NCBI RefSeq assembly: GCF_000003815.2 | Contig: NC_049979.1 | Coordinates: 23,665,085 to 23,729,084, forward strand | Reading direction: 5' to 3' | Origin: Branchiostoma floridae | Taxonomy: Eukaryota > Chordata > Leptocardii > Amphioxiformes > Branchiostomatidae | DNA length: 64,000 bases | Part shown: positions 46,401-59,365 of the stretch, in pieces | Layout of the letters: each line of letters opens with the position of its first letter | Position numbering within the stretch: position 1 is the first letter of the stretch | Program-made: the position numbers and the translations under genes | Notes under the pieces: model-generated | Databases searched by the model: none | Seen by the model: only the letters and a program-made list of their open reading frames with translations | Told to the model about the DNA's origin: nothing

Positions 46401-49400
46401 TTTAATCGATTATTCTGCAAGACCAAATAGGTGAAAACGTGCGGACAATATGAACAAGTCATCAGTTGATGCCATCTCTTATCTTTCTTACCAAAACTTA
46501 CCGTTTTTGCAACGGTGTCTATGGTCAACATATACACAAGCTCGCACAAGCCTTGCCTTGGTGATGAAATTCTGACTGTTGTGTGATGACGCGAAACGTC
46601 AGGGAAAACTTTAATTGTCACATGCTGTGTAATCCTGGAGGACCTGCCCCTGCCCATGGTAACACACAGGTTACCGGTCAGAGTAAAGGACATCAAGATA
46701 CCTCCCGAGAGAGATAGCTAATTTGTATCGCTGAATATGGTCACAGCTTTGCCCTAGTTAGTTTTGTATGCAATCAGCTGCTTTCAGGTCGCACGGAAAT
46801 AAGCCACTATTCCGGTGAATAAATAGCGGGATGATGTGTTCACCTACTTTAATTCATATTAAGAGCAGCTGAGGCGAATTTAAGAGAAGCATGCATCATG
46901 TACAAAAAGCAAAGTAACCACAGCGTTAAGATGCTCATCGCCCACTGTAGAGATCGTTTGTTTCGGTCTGTTTGAAACAGGAAACGCAACGCATGCAGAT
47001 GTGATTCCCTTGACGACAAGAGTGAAATTCCGCTTTTGCTCAAGGGGTCAGTATCACATTTGCCTTTCGTGCGAAGGCCCTTTAAGGTGTTCAAGTAGCA
47101 CGTCACGATGGACCTCTTGCTGTAATCCGTTCGAAAGTGGGACACATTAATGTATTCCGAACAGCGGGGGTCTGCGGTTGCCCCGATTTAAACATTATGA
47201 TGGAACGTTTTGACCCAGATTTAATCGATTATTTCGCACGCTGCCAAGACCAAATAGGTGAAGAACGTGCGGACAATATGACCAAGTCATCACGATGCCA
47301 CTTCGTATATTTCTTACTAAAACTGTTTTTGTAATGGTGCCTATGGTCAAGATGTACACGAGCTCGGTTTGTACCTCAAGCCTTGCCTTGGTGCTGAAAT
47401 GGTGACTGTGATGTAATGACGCGAAACTTCAGGGAAAACTTGCTTTAAGTAGTGCCGATTCCTGCCGTGTAGCTTACATCAGCAAATCTGCTACAAACAG
47501 CACAATGAAAAGTTACATTGGCCACTCTGGCAAAGAGAACAATGTATGAAGGTGCAGTAATTGCATACAGGAGAATCCAAGGTTCCTCTACTGAATTGCA
47601 TTTGTTTTGTAGTATTTTGCCTATTTCCCAGAGAGTGATTAATCAAACTTTTGATCAGATCTGGATGCAGATTTGAATCACGGATTAAGACACAGCTTGA
47701 GGGAGCGCTAGCGTATGGCCCAGTGGATCTATTAGGTCGGTTCCTATAAACCGTGGGAAAGTTTACTGCAACATGCCACGACCTTGCCTCAAGCCTACCC
47801 TCCTGTCACCGTACATTTATTCTAGAAGCATTCAAGCTAAATAGCCTACCGGCCATATTCTGAGCATATAAACCCTAAACAATTGTATAACGTTACCACA
47901 TGCTGAGAAGAAGACAGAATCGTTGATGTCTTGACTAAGAGCGGCAGTCCTCATGACTCCTGCTTTCAGAAATCCTACAGACCGAACTAAGAGGAATTGT
48001 TCTTTTCTAAATTTACTTTTCAGTGACCATACATCGCTTTCAATTGCAGCTGCACAAGAGGCGTATCTGTGGACATGGAGTGTGGTGGTTTCTTCAGAGG
48101 GCCCACCTCACATATAAAACACCGCGCAAAGCCCTGCCCGCGGCAGCCTTCAAATCAAGATCAATCTGCATGACAACTTCTAGTACGTTCTCAACCACGG
48201 CGGGTGTCATCAGCTATTCCGTTCACGTTTCCTGGTCTTGAGGCTAGGTTATCAAAGTGGCAACCCTCCCTCCCCGCGAAGCGAGAATGTGAGAAATTAA
48301 TTCGGCAGTCTGACAGCACGTCGAGAGGCTCTGTCAAAAGCGAAGATCAAACTAATAGGGATCCTGACGCTAATTCACTAACACTAAGTCCTTTGAACTG
48401 GCGACATTTAGCGGCGAACCTCTAGTAATTGCCTTGCCTTGATGTTAGCCTTGTGGTCTTGATGATGAGTATAGGTGGTGACAACCATGATATTTTACGA
48501 TATTGGAGGTAATGCCACTTAAACGTCCTGATAACCCGAAGACGAAGTCTGTTTACGCCTGCGCCTGCGTGTTAAACGCATGCATAGCGTCAGACCTAGG
48601 TACAAATGTCATGTTCCCGGTTACCCGACCTACCCGAGCAAAACTTGCCCAACCTGGTCCTTTTCTGAGATCTACTGCTAGCAAGGAATGTACTTTCCAT
48701 GCAACATCTGTGTGATATATACGGTGTAGAATCGCGAATATCTTGTCTACATACTACATACGGACTTGTATGTTTTCCAGCTAAGTAAGCACACACTCCA
48801 ATTGAAATATGGTGCACAATAGGCGCTAGGCTAAGCATTACTAGGCTGATCACAATGTATTACTGCAATGTTCTTATCTACGTGCACACCTGGCACAGTA
48901 GGTGACGCAATTTCGCTGTTTAGTCATATGGGTCGAATTCGATGGATCTGAGGGCGAGGGTTTGCTCTTAGGGTAGACCCCAGTTCGGACATGTTGTTAG
49001 GGTTGCATTCGTAATTTTTAACAGTGACGTAAAGCCGACGACCCCGTACATGGAGGGGGGGGGGGGCTTTATGTTTTAGCCTCAGGCGTCGAGGGGGTCA
49101 AAGCTATGCACGTAGAAGACTCCAACACACTTATCGAGTAGAATAGCCACTTGAATAAACGTCCATTGAGGATGACGTTTACCTCTTACGTTTTCTATGC
49201 AGATCGCGTAATAAGGTACTACACCTTGATTTAGGCTTGTGATAAAGTAAATGACTTCCTGCGACCCTGACCTTCTTATTAGAAACGAAACGAAAGCTTT
49301 GACAGATCTCAGCCTTTCCCTGATTGTGTGACAGCCGACCGCTAATTCACCTTTCCTGCTACTTTCTGATTACTTGATATACAGATCGTCGTACCATAAA

Positions 49401-52400
49401 TTAAATCCATGCATCATACGTGACTGTACTTCACAGCTGACTTTCAAAAACTCATTTAAGGAAGATTACTAGTATCATGTCAATGGATATTTGATGTGGA
49501 GCTATCACTTACCAATGTACGATAATGAGGTCTTTACAACCAAACAATCGTCATAACGTCTACTGATCGACAATCGGGTTGAAAAAGCAATTAAAAAAAT
49601 TAAACTCTTCAAATCTAGGACCAAAAAAAGAAACTTTTACTTGTAATGATTTTAAAGTGTTGATATGGTCATTCTACAGATTTATTTGAAAGATTTCTTT
49701 ATCATTTCAGGTTGGAAGAATATTATAATTTCAACTCGCCGTCTTGTTTCTTCACCTGAAATCACATAAGCTCACATATCCACAAGTCTTTTTAGTCACC
49801 ACTTTTTTCTGTAAAGCAGGGCCTCCGACCACACTAACGAAGTGAAGTTACGCAGATAGAACGACAGCTCGGTTGTACAACGACTTTATTTGAAACCGTT
49901 CTCCGTAGTAACCACCAGCTCAATCTTTTCGTTTGCTACCGAAATGCAACTCACCGATCAATGCCAAGCGCGTATGCAAATTTCACCAGGGCCACATAAT
50001 CAATCAATGTCAGCATTACTCCAAAACAACATCGGGTCGATACTTCGTAAGACAGTTCGAAAACTTCGTAGTCGTCAGACAAAGGCTTGTGAGAACGCTG
50101 CCTGCGTGTGCGGAATGCAGATTTCCGGTGAAGACGAATTAGACTGTCAAAAAGGCCATCTTGAATTGAGAATCTGAACGTATTGGTTTGCCGTCTGATT
50201 ATATGGTTCAGAGGAATTCTGTGGGATGGGTTATTGATCACACCTGTACCCAATCCCTGTCTAACAGAGCGTTCGTGTCAAAATACGTACTGCAATCTAC
50301 CACGCAGCCTCAATAAAGTACACCAGACGCCAAATATGTATAAACCGTACATCATGGTTAATGCTTATTGCCATGGAAGCATCAGATGTTTCCCGACTAG
50401 TCATATCATGATCTTTACAATACACATATAACGTTGTATATTTCCGATGAAAAAAAGTTGTCCATTCTCTTTCCTTCTTTTAGAAATGATAATAGATTCA
50501 CAGTTCGTCGGCGGTTTTCTCTTGTTTACTTGTCAAAATGTATAGATTGATACAAGATATTTAGATTATTTTATGTATATTTTGTATATGGTCCTTGTTG
50601 TACGTTTTCTGTGTGTAATCTCCTTGATGCTAGGATGTGTGCTAAGGACATTCTGTCATTCTACATGCCCGCCACACTAGATACCACGTGTATATCACGT
50701 TTGCCATTAGGTGATATCTAGGAGAGCTGAAATGAGAATCGCTAATCGCTGTTTCTCCATTTTCCCCGCAGTCTCTGGAGAGCACCCGTCGGATGCTGTC
50801 ATTGATGGAAGAGGTATGGCATTACTCTGACTTTCGGGCAAGGCCGACAATAAATCCTGAAGCGAATCCAATCTGTACCAGAGAAATTGTGACACCAGGG
50901 TCAAGTCCTTGTGGAACACAACAGTTGGGGGACTAATTATAAGATGTGACCTTTATCTTGTCAGATTCACAATTTGAGGGAAGGGAGGGGTACGTAGATA
51001 GCTCACTATGGTAGAGCCTCTACATGTCCATAAAACCATGGATCAGAGGGCAAGGGGGCAGGGCATTTACTTCGGAAATCCATTAAAGCCTGGTAGAAAA
51101 ACGTGTGCGATTTGGCCAGAAGAGTCAAAGCCATTGATTACACCCATTAAAAGGGTCGTCCTCTGACATCCGTGTCGTGAGCAACCAATTAGTCTTCGGC
51201 TACAACCTACGGTTGTAACGGTCCTGTAACGGTGGTGGTCGTACCGTGTGTGTGTCGCGCCAAGAGTAGAATAGTTCGTGAGAAGATACAACCTATGGTC
51301 CTGTAACGGTGGTGGTCGTACCGTGTGTGTGTCGCGCCAAGAGTAGAATAGTTCGTGAGAAGATACAACCTACGGTCCTGTAACGGTGGTGGTCGTACCG
51401 TGTGTGTGTCGCGCCAAGAGTAGAACAGAGAAGATAAGAAGATTTCTGAGAAGATAACAGATATGACGTACGGTGAAACTTTCAACACAAGGAAACATGC
51501 AGAAAGCAAAGTACTGCGTCACACCAAATCCCACTACCCCCGGCCGTACATTCACTTTCAGACAGACGAGGGTGGGGAGATAACGATGAAGGTCGTGCTC
51601 CAGAGTTAAGATCTGGCCGACCCAAGTGTAGCCCGGAGCTCAGCCTTGTGCTTTTCGTCGCTCCCCAAAGGTCCGCTCCCGCCAAGCGGAACCTGGGGAG
51701 CAACTAACAGCACGAGGCTCCGGGCTAAACACTGTAATCTCAGGTGATAAAGGGTACGTGGAACTTGTGGACACTTCATTGTAGGCCAGCAATGATGAGG
51801 AATCTTTCGGATGTTTCTAGAACCACGTTCAAAGATTGTAGTTCCTGTCTTCCGATCCACAATCAAGTGTTTATTATCAGAATCTAATTTGCATAATTAA
51901 TCAGGGAAGCTTATAAGTCCACCACATGCAATGATAGAACATATGTATCAAATAAAGGCTTGATTAAACAACATTTTTATCAACTCTTTAAATTTCAAGT
52001 TTAAAAAATAACCAATAGCTATAAAAAGCTATTGGTTATTTATAGTCAAATTGTATTGTCCCTTCACTTTTTAAGACGATCTCCACAGAAGAGCCCATTG
52101 ATATAATGATTTCTGTTTAGTTATTGCCTGATAAGATACATGGGAGTAATAGATTTTAAGAACAGAGTGAGCTAAAGCACGCACACATTACCATCATAAT
52201 AGCATCATAAAACTCGATGCCGTTTCTGTTCCAGCCAGTGCGCGGATTGTTCTGAATCTGTGCCTGTTGTGAAAAGGACGCGGCGGATCGATACAATCGA
52301 TAATGTTCTGTGGGAAGACGGGAGGTCTGTTTCTGCAGCGGCTAGTAGAATTCAGCCCGCCCCAAAAAATTACAGCAGGGGAACTGGTTTGGAGGCCCGT

Positions 52401-55400
52401 GGGGGTACGTTACCTCTGAGGCCCCCAGGGTAGGCGGGCCTCGTCATAAATGTATTATTGCTCAGTCACCTGCCTTGATATAACGTTATGTATGTAGTAG
52501 AATACGAAAAACAACTTGGGACAATTGTTGGCAATGTGAAGTGCGTGTATATTCCTCTAGATTGCAAACTATACGACCGCCTACCTTCTCTGGCATATTA
52601 TTCAGTCTATCTAGCCCATTTATGCTATTTCCAACAACCTTATGAACAGTCACCAGGGCCAGCCCTTGTAATAGCCTTCCGCTAGTTAGATAGCCATGAC
52701 TGTATGTCTGCATTCAACCGAACAAATCAATCAAGTCAGATCAAATGTATTCTTTTGAACATAACACTGAGGAAAACTCGTTGATGTCAATGCATAAATA
52801 CATGCCTGTAGTTATTTACATAGGGAAGTTTAATTTGCCTTACTTACAGTAAAGGAGGCCCAAAGAAAGTCGATATTTTGCAGACACTGATTTATGGACC
52901 TAATATGACATAAAGGTTCGCCTATACATCACACTGGGAGGACAATGGGGTTGGGATAACTGGTATTGCGAAAGTAATCGGCATGAGGGAACCCTATCTG
53001 GGCTGGGGATCGATACAGAAGCCGTACAGGCCATCACGTAGTAATAGGCAGCACTAACAGCCGTACTCAAGTAAATACAAATATGCATGCCTGTAAGCTA
53101 TGGATTCCCTGGCGTATTAGATAATGCAGCAACAGAAAGAGGGTGTGTGATATTGATATACCTAATCGACCCTTTCTGAAAAATTAATTTTGTAAAGTCA
53201 ATGATAAACCAGATGTCGTGGACATCTTACAAAGCTCTGCGAAAAAATACAAGGAAGCCTAGGTCAGGTTGTACTTTAGAAATAAAAGCATATTCTTAAA
53301 GAAGTAGTCATGGAAAGCTTCAAATTTTCACCAAATATTTTCACACCCTTATTGATGAACAATAAAAAAGGTATTTTCCTTCTTGAATCGTCAAACCAAA
53401 ACGTTGGACTATACGTTTCCCATTGCATACAGAAAAGAAATAAAACCCTTCGAAAATTAAAGATAGCTTATGAGTAGAAATAGATGAATGATACCTTGTT
53501 CGCTAGCTTCTAATTCATGTACATGTTTCATTTTTCATCTCGGTTAAGTATACCTACCTTGTATAACTCTGCTTTGTTCGTTTGCAAATAGCCTTTAGGC
53601 ATAATTTTGCAATGAACGTATAATTATTGTATGATATGCTTTAGAGCACATTCCATTTGCCTCAGGCCCAGAGGCTTGGGTGGGAACGATTTGTACACAG
53701 AATAGCCGTGTGGTCAATGGTGCGATGCCAATAGTCCAATTCATGTCCGAAATGTGGGTCTGTCCGAATCGTTAGCTGAATCATTACTCGTGTTTCGCTC
53801 GGCGGTTCCAGACGATATTACGGAAACACGCTTCACACAGTTCGAACATCAGGAAGGCAATTATAAACATTGACGGAGACTCGTGAGTCATATAAACATG
53901 AGAGAGCCTCGACAAGTCGCTATACGTGGTTAATGTGACAAATTGATCACATTATCGATATTATTGCAATTTGCATTCATTCCAACCAAACAGATTACAT
54001 TTGAAGCTACTCCCTGCCTGAACGATACTCTGCCAATCGGAAATCAATTTGTGTGAAAGATTTCTCTCATGAACATCCAGTTTGAAGTTACTGCTTTCCC
54101 CACCTTATTACCTGGTGATCTTACCATATTCACAGACGGCCTTTACCAGCTCACCTTCCCCTACAGCTGTTCGCATTTAAGATGAGAAATGAATGGGACA
54201 TGGGCCAGAAAATCTGCGGAAGGATTACGGTAATTTTCGGGTCGAATGTCTCTGTGGGCCATCGTGATTCTATCCAAATATCGATTTATACGCATCTGGC
54301 AGGCCGGAGGGATTGTCTTGTTATTTGCACTGATCCACTATCTGAAGGCTGATGGACTTTGAAAAATGGACGTCAAACGTTAGTCTGAGTCACAGACGCC
54401 ACGACAACGTCATATTCTTATTTACAATATCACCCGAAACACATGAAATTCCGGATAGTGTGTTCACAATAAGATACTGTACTCATAAATGAGAATGAAT
54501 ATTTTCGTGGCAGTTTTCTCTGCTGAGTCAGTTTTGAACAACACAACCGTCAGTAATATCTTTATGGGAGATGAATTATGTAGTACACAACTCTCACGTT
54601 AATCAAGGATTTGTGATCCCTATGATGGGTACTGAAACCCCCTTTAGGCCCCACTCATCGGGCTGCTGTGATATAAAAAATCCCCTGTAAAGCCTCTACT
54701 TGTCACCCTCCACACTATGGTATTGGTAAGGGGCCATTCTTGGGCGGGTACCGGTAGAACAGAGAAAATTGGTTCATGAATATTTGGGTCGCATCAAAAG
54801 CATATCTATGAATATCTTCATAAAATATTGAATTCACGTAACGAAAGCATCGTACATTTTGAACTAATTTTATGGGCAAGTACAAGAGATTGTGTGAAAA
54901 GACGCAATGAGCAAATGTATAAAATTGTGTACTCAGTCAGAAAAAGAGCTGATACATTTATGATGACAATATTCAAACAATATAAAAGTGTGCAATAGTC
55001 ACTAAATATCACAAAATACTGATCAATAGCTATAGGCTGCTGATCTAAAGTTTATAGAATAAAATCTGTGCACTTATATATTTTCTCCCGTCAAAACAAA
55101 CTTCCTGTGTGAAACAAAACAAATAATTGGTCTCCTTTAAGTCCATCACGATATCAGATCATGTCTGCATGTGATAACAGACGGCAGATAAAGGGCAAGC
55201 ATTGATCATGTTTAATGTATATAACGTTATGTATAATTCCAGTCGAATGTCATTACGTCTTTCCAAATCAATAGTTAACCGTGACCTTTGCTGTTCGGCG
55301 TGTCTGGCATATATACTGTGGAGTCGCCAAGTGTATTGTAAAGCAGGTAGATTATTGGTGAGACTGATGATGTCTCTCCCTGGATATTCAGCTATGATCT

Positions 55401-58400
55401 AAAGCCACAGCTTGGGCTATGGTGAATCGCCCCGCCCCGTGCATCGATCGGTTGCATTATTTCCTAGGGGGCCTGTGTTGCGGAGGCTGGGCTGAATGGC
55501 TCCTTCCTCATTACTCAGTTTGTCATCATGGCCAGGGCGCCGTGCAAGGTCTTTCCGTGAGGTATCAGTCTGGACACCTGCTGCAGCGCCATTGCTTTCA
55601 TATCTTCTATGTTACGCACTTTTTAAAGAGTGAGTTAGCTGTCCTTAAAATGCAATAAAGAAGGAGAATCGGGTGTTACATAGATTGTTACCTAGGGGAT
55701 TGTCGAATCATCATTTTTCACCAAAGTGCAGGTTTAAATTTAAACCTTTGGCAAGTGGTGAACGGTAGAAAGTCAATCCGCCCCAGCGTGTGGCTTCTAT
55801 CAGAGCCACTAACACTTCCTGCCTTCTACGATTTTTTTCGTGAAAGAAGTGGTTATTGAACATGAAGGACTTGTGTCTTTCGTGATGCCAATACCAAGGC
55901 CATCACTCCAACACAGATGAACTAACATAGCACTAAGATAAAATAAGGAGAAAGTGGGGAATGAAACGCAAGGTATTGTCTCTGTATAACTGTAAGCTGA
56001 ACTGTGGTTGTTGTAATCAATGCAATACATTTCATGTTGATTGCAACCACCATGATTGCAGTCAGATTGTTGAGATCCGACCACCACCTTGGGAAAAATC
56101 TATAACAGGGAGTTGAAAACATAGCGTTGACCCTGGTGTCCGAATAACGAATTTTAGTAATGGAAGATAGTGCTATCTTAACTGCACTTCTGCTCTTTTA
56201 TCAAAACATGTATGCAGAAAATAAGATTACATCGATAAGAAGGCCCAGGAGCCATGAGTCTAACCTTGTATTATTCCTCCAGGGAAAAGAAGAAGGAATC
56301 AAAACCCTCGTCGCACTTGATGAACAAGGAGGTAGGAGTCAGCTGTTTTGCGCGATCAAAATGTATTCGATAAAGGATTAAATAGTTTGTCATGTTCTCT
56401 TGTCTCGTTCGTCGGCCTCATTGTCATAACTGATGTTTCAAGTTGGTAGAAGAAAGAGCAACGACCAAAAGTCCACCACGTCGATATACACATCAACAAA
56501 TATCGCAATAGAGCTTCACTAATAAATATCCACACCATGTTTTTCTGGACAGAACAATTGGAAAAGATCGAAGAAGGACTGGACCAGATCAACAAGGACA
56601 TGAAAATTGCTGAGGGCGCTCTGAAAGATTTAGAAAAGTGCTGTGGACTCTGTGTTCTTCCTTGGAATAGGTAATGTTTGGGTTTAACTTAATGTTAAAT
56701 GCTAAACTTAATTTGACGAACATCAATCAGCTTGTAACGGTGGTATCCAAGGGTCGGTCAGGTAAAAAACGTTGTTTCTATCTATTACGGTAAAACGTAG
56801 GTACATGCATAATGAATAAAGGTCAATCAACGGTTTCGCGAATTAAGAAGAGTAGAAATCTCCATGTCGTTTGTTTGTCTGTCTGTTTGTTTGTTTGCTT
56901 GCTTGTTTGTTTGTTTGTTTGTTTAAGCCATTGTAACACAGACATGCAACTTGTCCTATCAAACTGGCCCTTGGTATTTTAACAACATAACGTTACTACT
57001 ACATCTTCGTTCTATTCATTGCCGCCATAAAAATATCAACGCATCTTTTCTTTTCCCCAGAACCAAGGACTTTGACAAAGAGCAGGAGAGTGAGAACCCG
57101 TGGAAGGCCAATGAGGACGGCCAGGTAGTAAACAGCCAGCCCGTGCGCATGGACGACCCGAGCCAGACCGTCCAGCTGTCCGGAGACTTCATCATGAGGT
57201 TCCGACAAACGATTCAACATCCGGGGCATAACCCAACATCCGGGGCATAATCCAACATCCGGGGCATAATCCAGCATGTTTCTATAGTCACGACAGAGTT
57301 TTGATGTTCAAATGAGCCAGGAAAATGATTTCTGAAGAAAAGTTGAACTTTAATTTTTAACACGAAAATTGGACTTATCCAAATTTTGAGGACGTCCAAC
57401 TGTCTTTGTCAAGAAATGAATTTGTGTACGTCCTTTTTTAGGGTTCAAATTTGCTCCAGAATGATGCAGACGACACTTAAAGACTTGTAGGCAGTCTCAT
57501 CCAACCCAACCAACTCCCAACCACAGATGACCAACTACCAAGCATAGTCTACATATGACAGAGGCTTAACATGTAATGTATTAAAAGTTCTACTTGTGAT
57601 CTTCCCACAGAGTCAACAAGGATGACGCACGAGAAGACGAAATGAACGAGAACCTGGGACAGGTCAACAGCCTGATTGGTAACCTGAAGCACATGGCCGT
57701 GGACATGGGGACTGAGATCGAGGGCCAGAACCGCCAGATCGACAGGATCAAGTCCAAGGTCAGTACCACGGACAGGGTCATTAACGGTTATTCTTCATTC
57801 CACCCCCACAGCCATCACTACATTGCACGTGGTAGTCACTTATCACTGAAGAAGGGAATCTTAAAGTTGACAAGTTTCATATGGCATTTACTTATCACTA
57901 AAGAAGGGAATCTTGAATTTGACAAGTTGCATTTCTTGGTCACAATAAAAAATATTAACATGTTAAGTCAAAGCAAGTTGCATATGATATCAACTTACCA
58001 CGAAAGAAAGGAGTCTTAAATTTAAGAAATGGTATTTACTTATCACTAAAGAAGAAATCTTAAATTTGACAAGTTGCATTTCTTGGTCACAATCAAAATC
58101 ATAAGTATGTAAAGTCAAAGCAAGCTTAAACGTTTTCGGAAAGTTTACCGTTAGTGATCTTGGCTCGAATTGAATGCGAAGTGCATACCAACTACTGTTG
58201 AATTTGTTATGCTTGGTCCTGTCGCTGACGTGTCATTGTTGCCAAGAGTTTCCGATTATTTCGAAAACCAACTGAATTTATAAAGAGGCGGAAAATGAAA
58301 TTCGGTCGGTCGGTCGAAAACTGTTTCTTTTTTTAGGTTGTAAAAACCGACTACTTCTCGTTTGTGAAATTAGGTAGTGTAGGACTTATTGATAAATCGA

Positions 58401-59365
58401 TATGCCCGGAGCAATTTGTGTCAGTGTGGGCCCGTCTTAAGTGCCAATATTTCAGCGAGGGACCGTGAGATTACCACTCTTGTTTCATCCTTTTGTGACA
58501 ATGAATATCCCCTGTAATCCCAGTAAAAGTAACTACGGCCCAATTATACAAGTCGTAAGACCGCTGTAGCCATGGTTGGGGTTACAGTTCGCTCTGATCT
58601 TGTGACTCTTTCGGGCTTTAAAGTTTATTCAGACAGCAACTGTTTTAACACCTGTGACAGGATTGTAGCTGTTAATGAGGTGATGCTATAGAAGTCCGTC
58701 AGCTGTAGATTTAATCATCCTCTGCCGACTGGTGCCATCAGACAACGTTTATATGCATCAATCGAATAATGACAAACCTAAATCATCTACGATGGAAGGG
58801 CCTCTAAACAACCCGTGACCACATCACATCGCTTCCCCCACAGTGGTGGTGGTTCATGCGAGCTTAATGCATGTGGATTACTCCGTCAGTCCGTGTTCCC
58901 GCCATATCAACCTCGCATGCCAGGCGTTAGTCTGGCGCAGGCCACCAAGGAGGTGTGCTTTTGTGTGGCCTGGGCTTGACAAACGCCTGGTGAACGAGGT
59001 TACCGTCCTGCACGTTCAATGTCGTGATGTGTGTGTACGTGTAGTTATATAGGAGTACGCATGTCCATGTAAAAGTGTTGTGTAATGCTTTGAGTGCCGT
59101 CTGTTTAACTTGTTGTACTGCGTATGTAAATATATGCAGCCGTGCACGACGCTTGCTGAAGATGGCCATCCCAACCATTGTCCCGTCATGATATATGTCC
59201 ATCTGTATTCTGTTGTGTACGGAATGTTGTACAGATAGTTTATTTGGTGTATTTATGTGTGTATCTATCTCCCTCTCTTGAATGCTTGCCCTCCAGTCCG
59301 ATTACAACGAGATTCGTGTGAAAAGCGCGAACCAACGGGCGACCAAACTGCTGGCCAAGGACTAG
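43468..59365 (+). CDS. SNAP25: Synaptosomal-associated protein 25, isoform with last exon a
   Basis: Exons: 43468-43566, 50772-50813, 56283-56331, 56553-56670, 57061-57198, 57611-57758, 59297-59365. Phases agree, giving 220 aa. The first Qb-SNARE helix spans roughly residues 22-92. Its ionic-layer Gln is Q62 in LDEQGEQL, matching Q53 of human SNAP-25. A linker with Cys 93, 94 and 97 ([10 protein letters not shown]) is the presumed palmitoylation and membrane-anchoring site. The second, Qc helix carries layer Gln Q188 in GQNRQIDRI. The 42, 49 and 118-nt exons equal vertebrate exon sizes, and LESTRRML is conserved. The product pairs with syntaxin and VAMP in exocytosis. Introns 1 and 2 are long (7.2 and 5.5 kb). 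SNAP23-type function cannot be excluded, since SNAP25 and SNAP23 share one ancestor. Confidence 0.95.

Larger units (their letters stand above)
43567..50771. other. SNAP25 intron 1 (no further gene seen)
   Basis: A 7.2-kb intron holding a piggyBac-like MITE, a diverged direct repeat pair (46386-46611 and 47205-47441) and a poly-G tract near 49056. The open frames, including a 200-codon minus-strand one at 46094-46696, have no recognisable domain and overlap repeats. Confidence 0.65.
50814..56282. other. SNAP25 intron 2 (no further gene seen)
   Basis: A 5.5-kb intron with a 77-bp tandem array, a 15-bp-stem hairpin at 52006-52041 and an 18-bp perfect palindrome AGGTTTAAATTTAAACCT at 55730-55747. 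No exon was recognised. Confidence 0.65.

Noticed and set aside
46094-46696. A 200-codon minus-strand open frame in SNAP25 intron 1
   Set aside because: It overlaps the right end of the piggyBac-like MITE and one copy of the 46386/47205 repeat. It has no recognisable domain and its frame is not kept in the second repeat copy.
51199-51426. CRISPR-like array
   Set aside because: Units are contiguous 77-bp tandem copies with no unique spacers, in a eukaryotic intron: a minisatellite.
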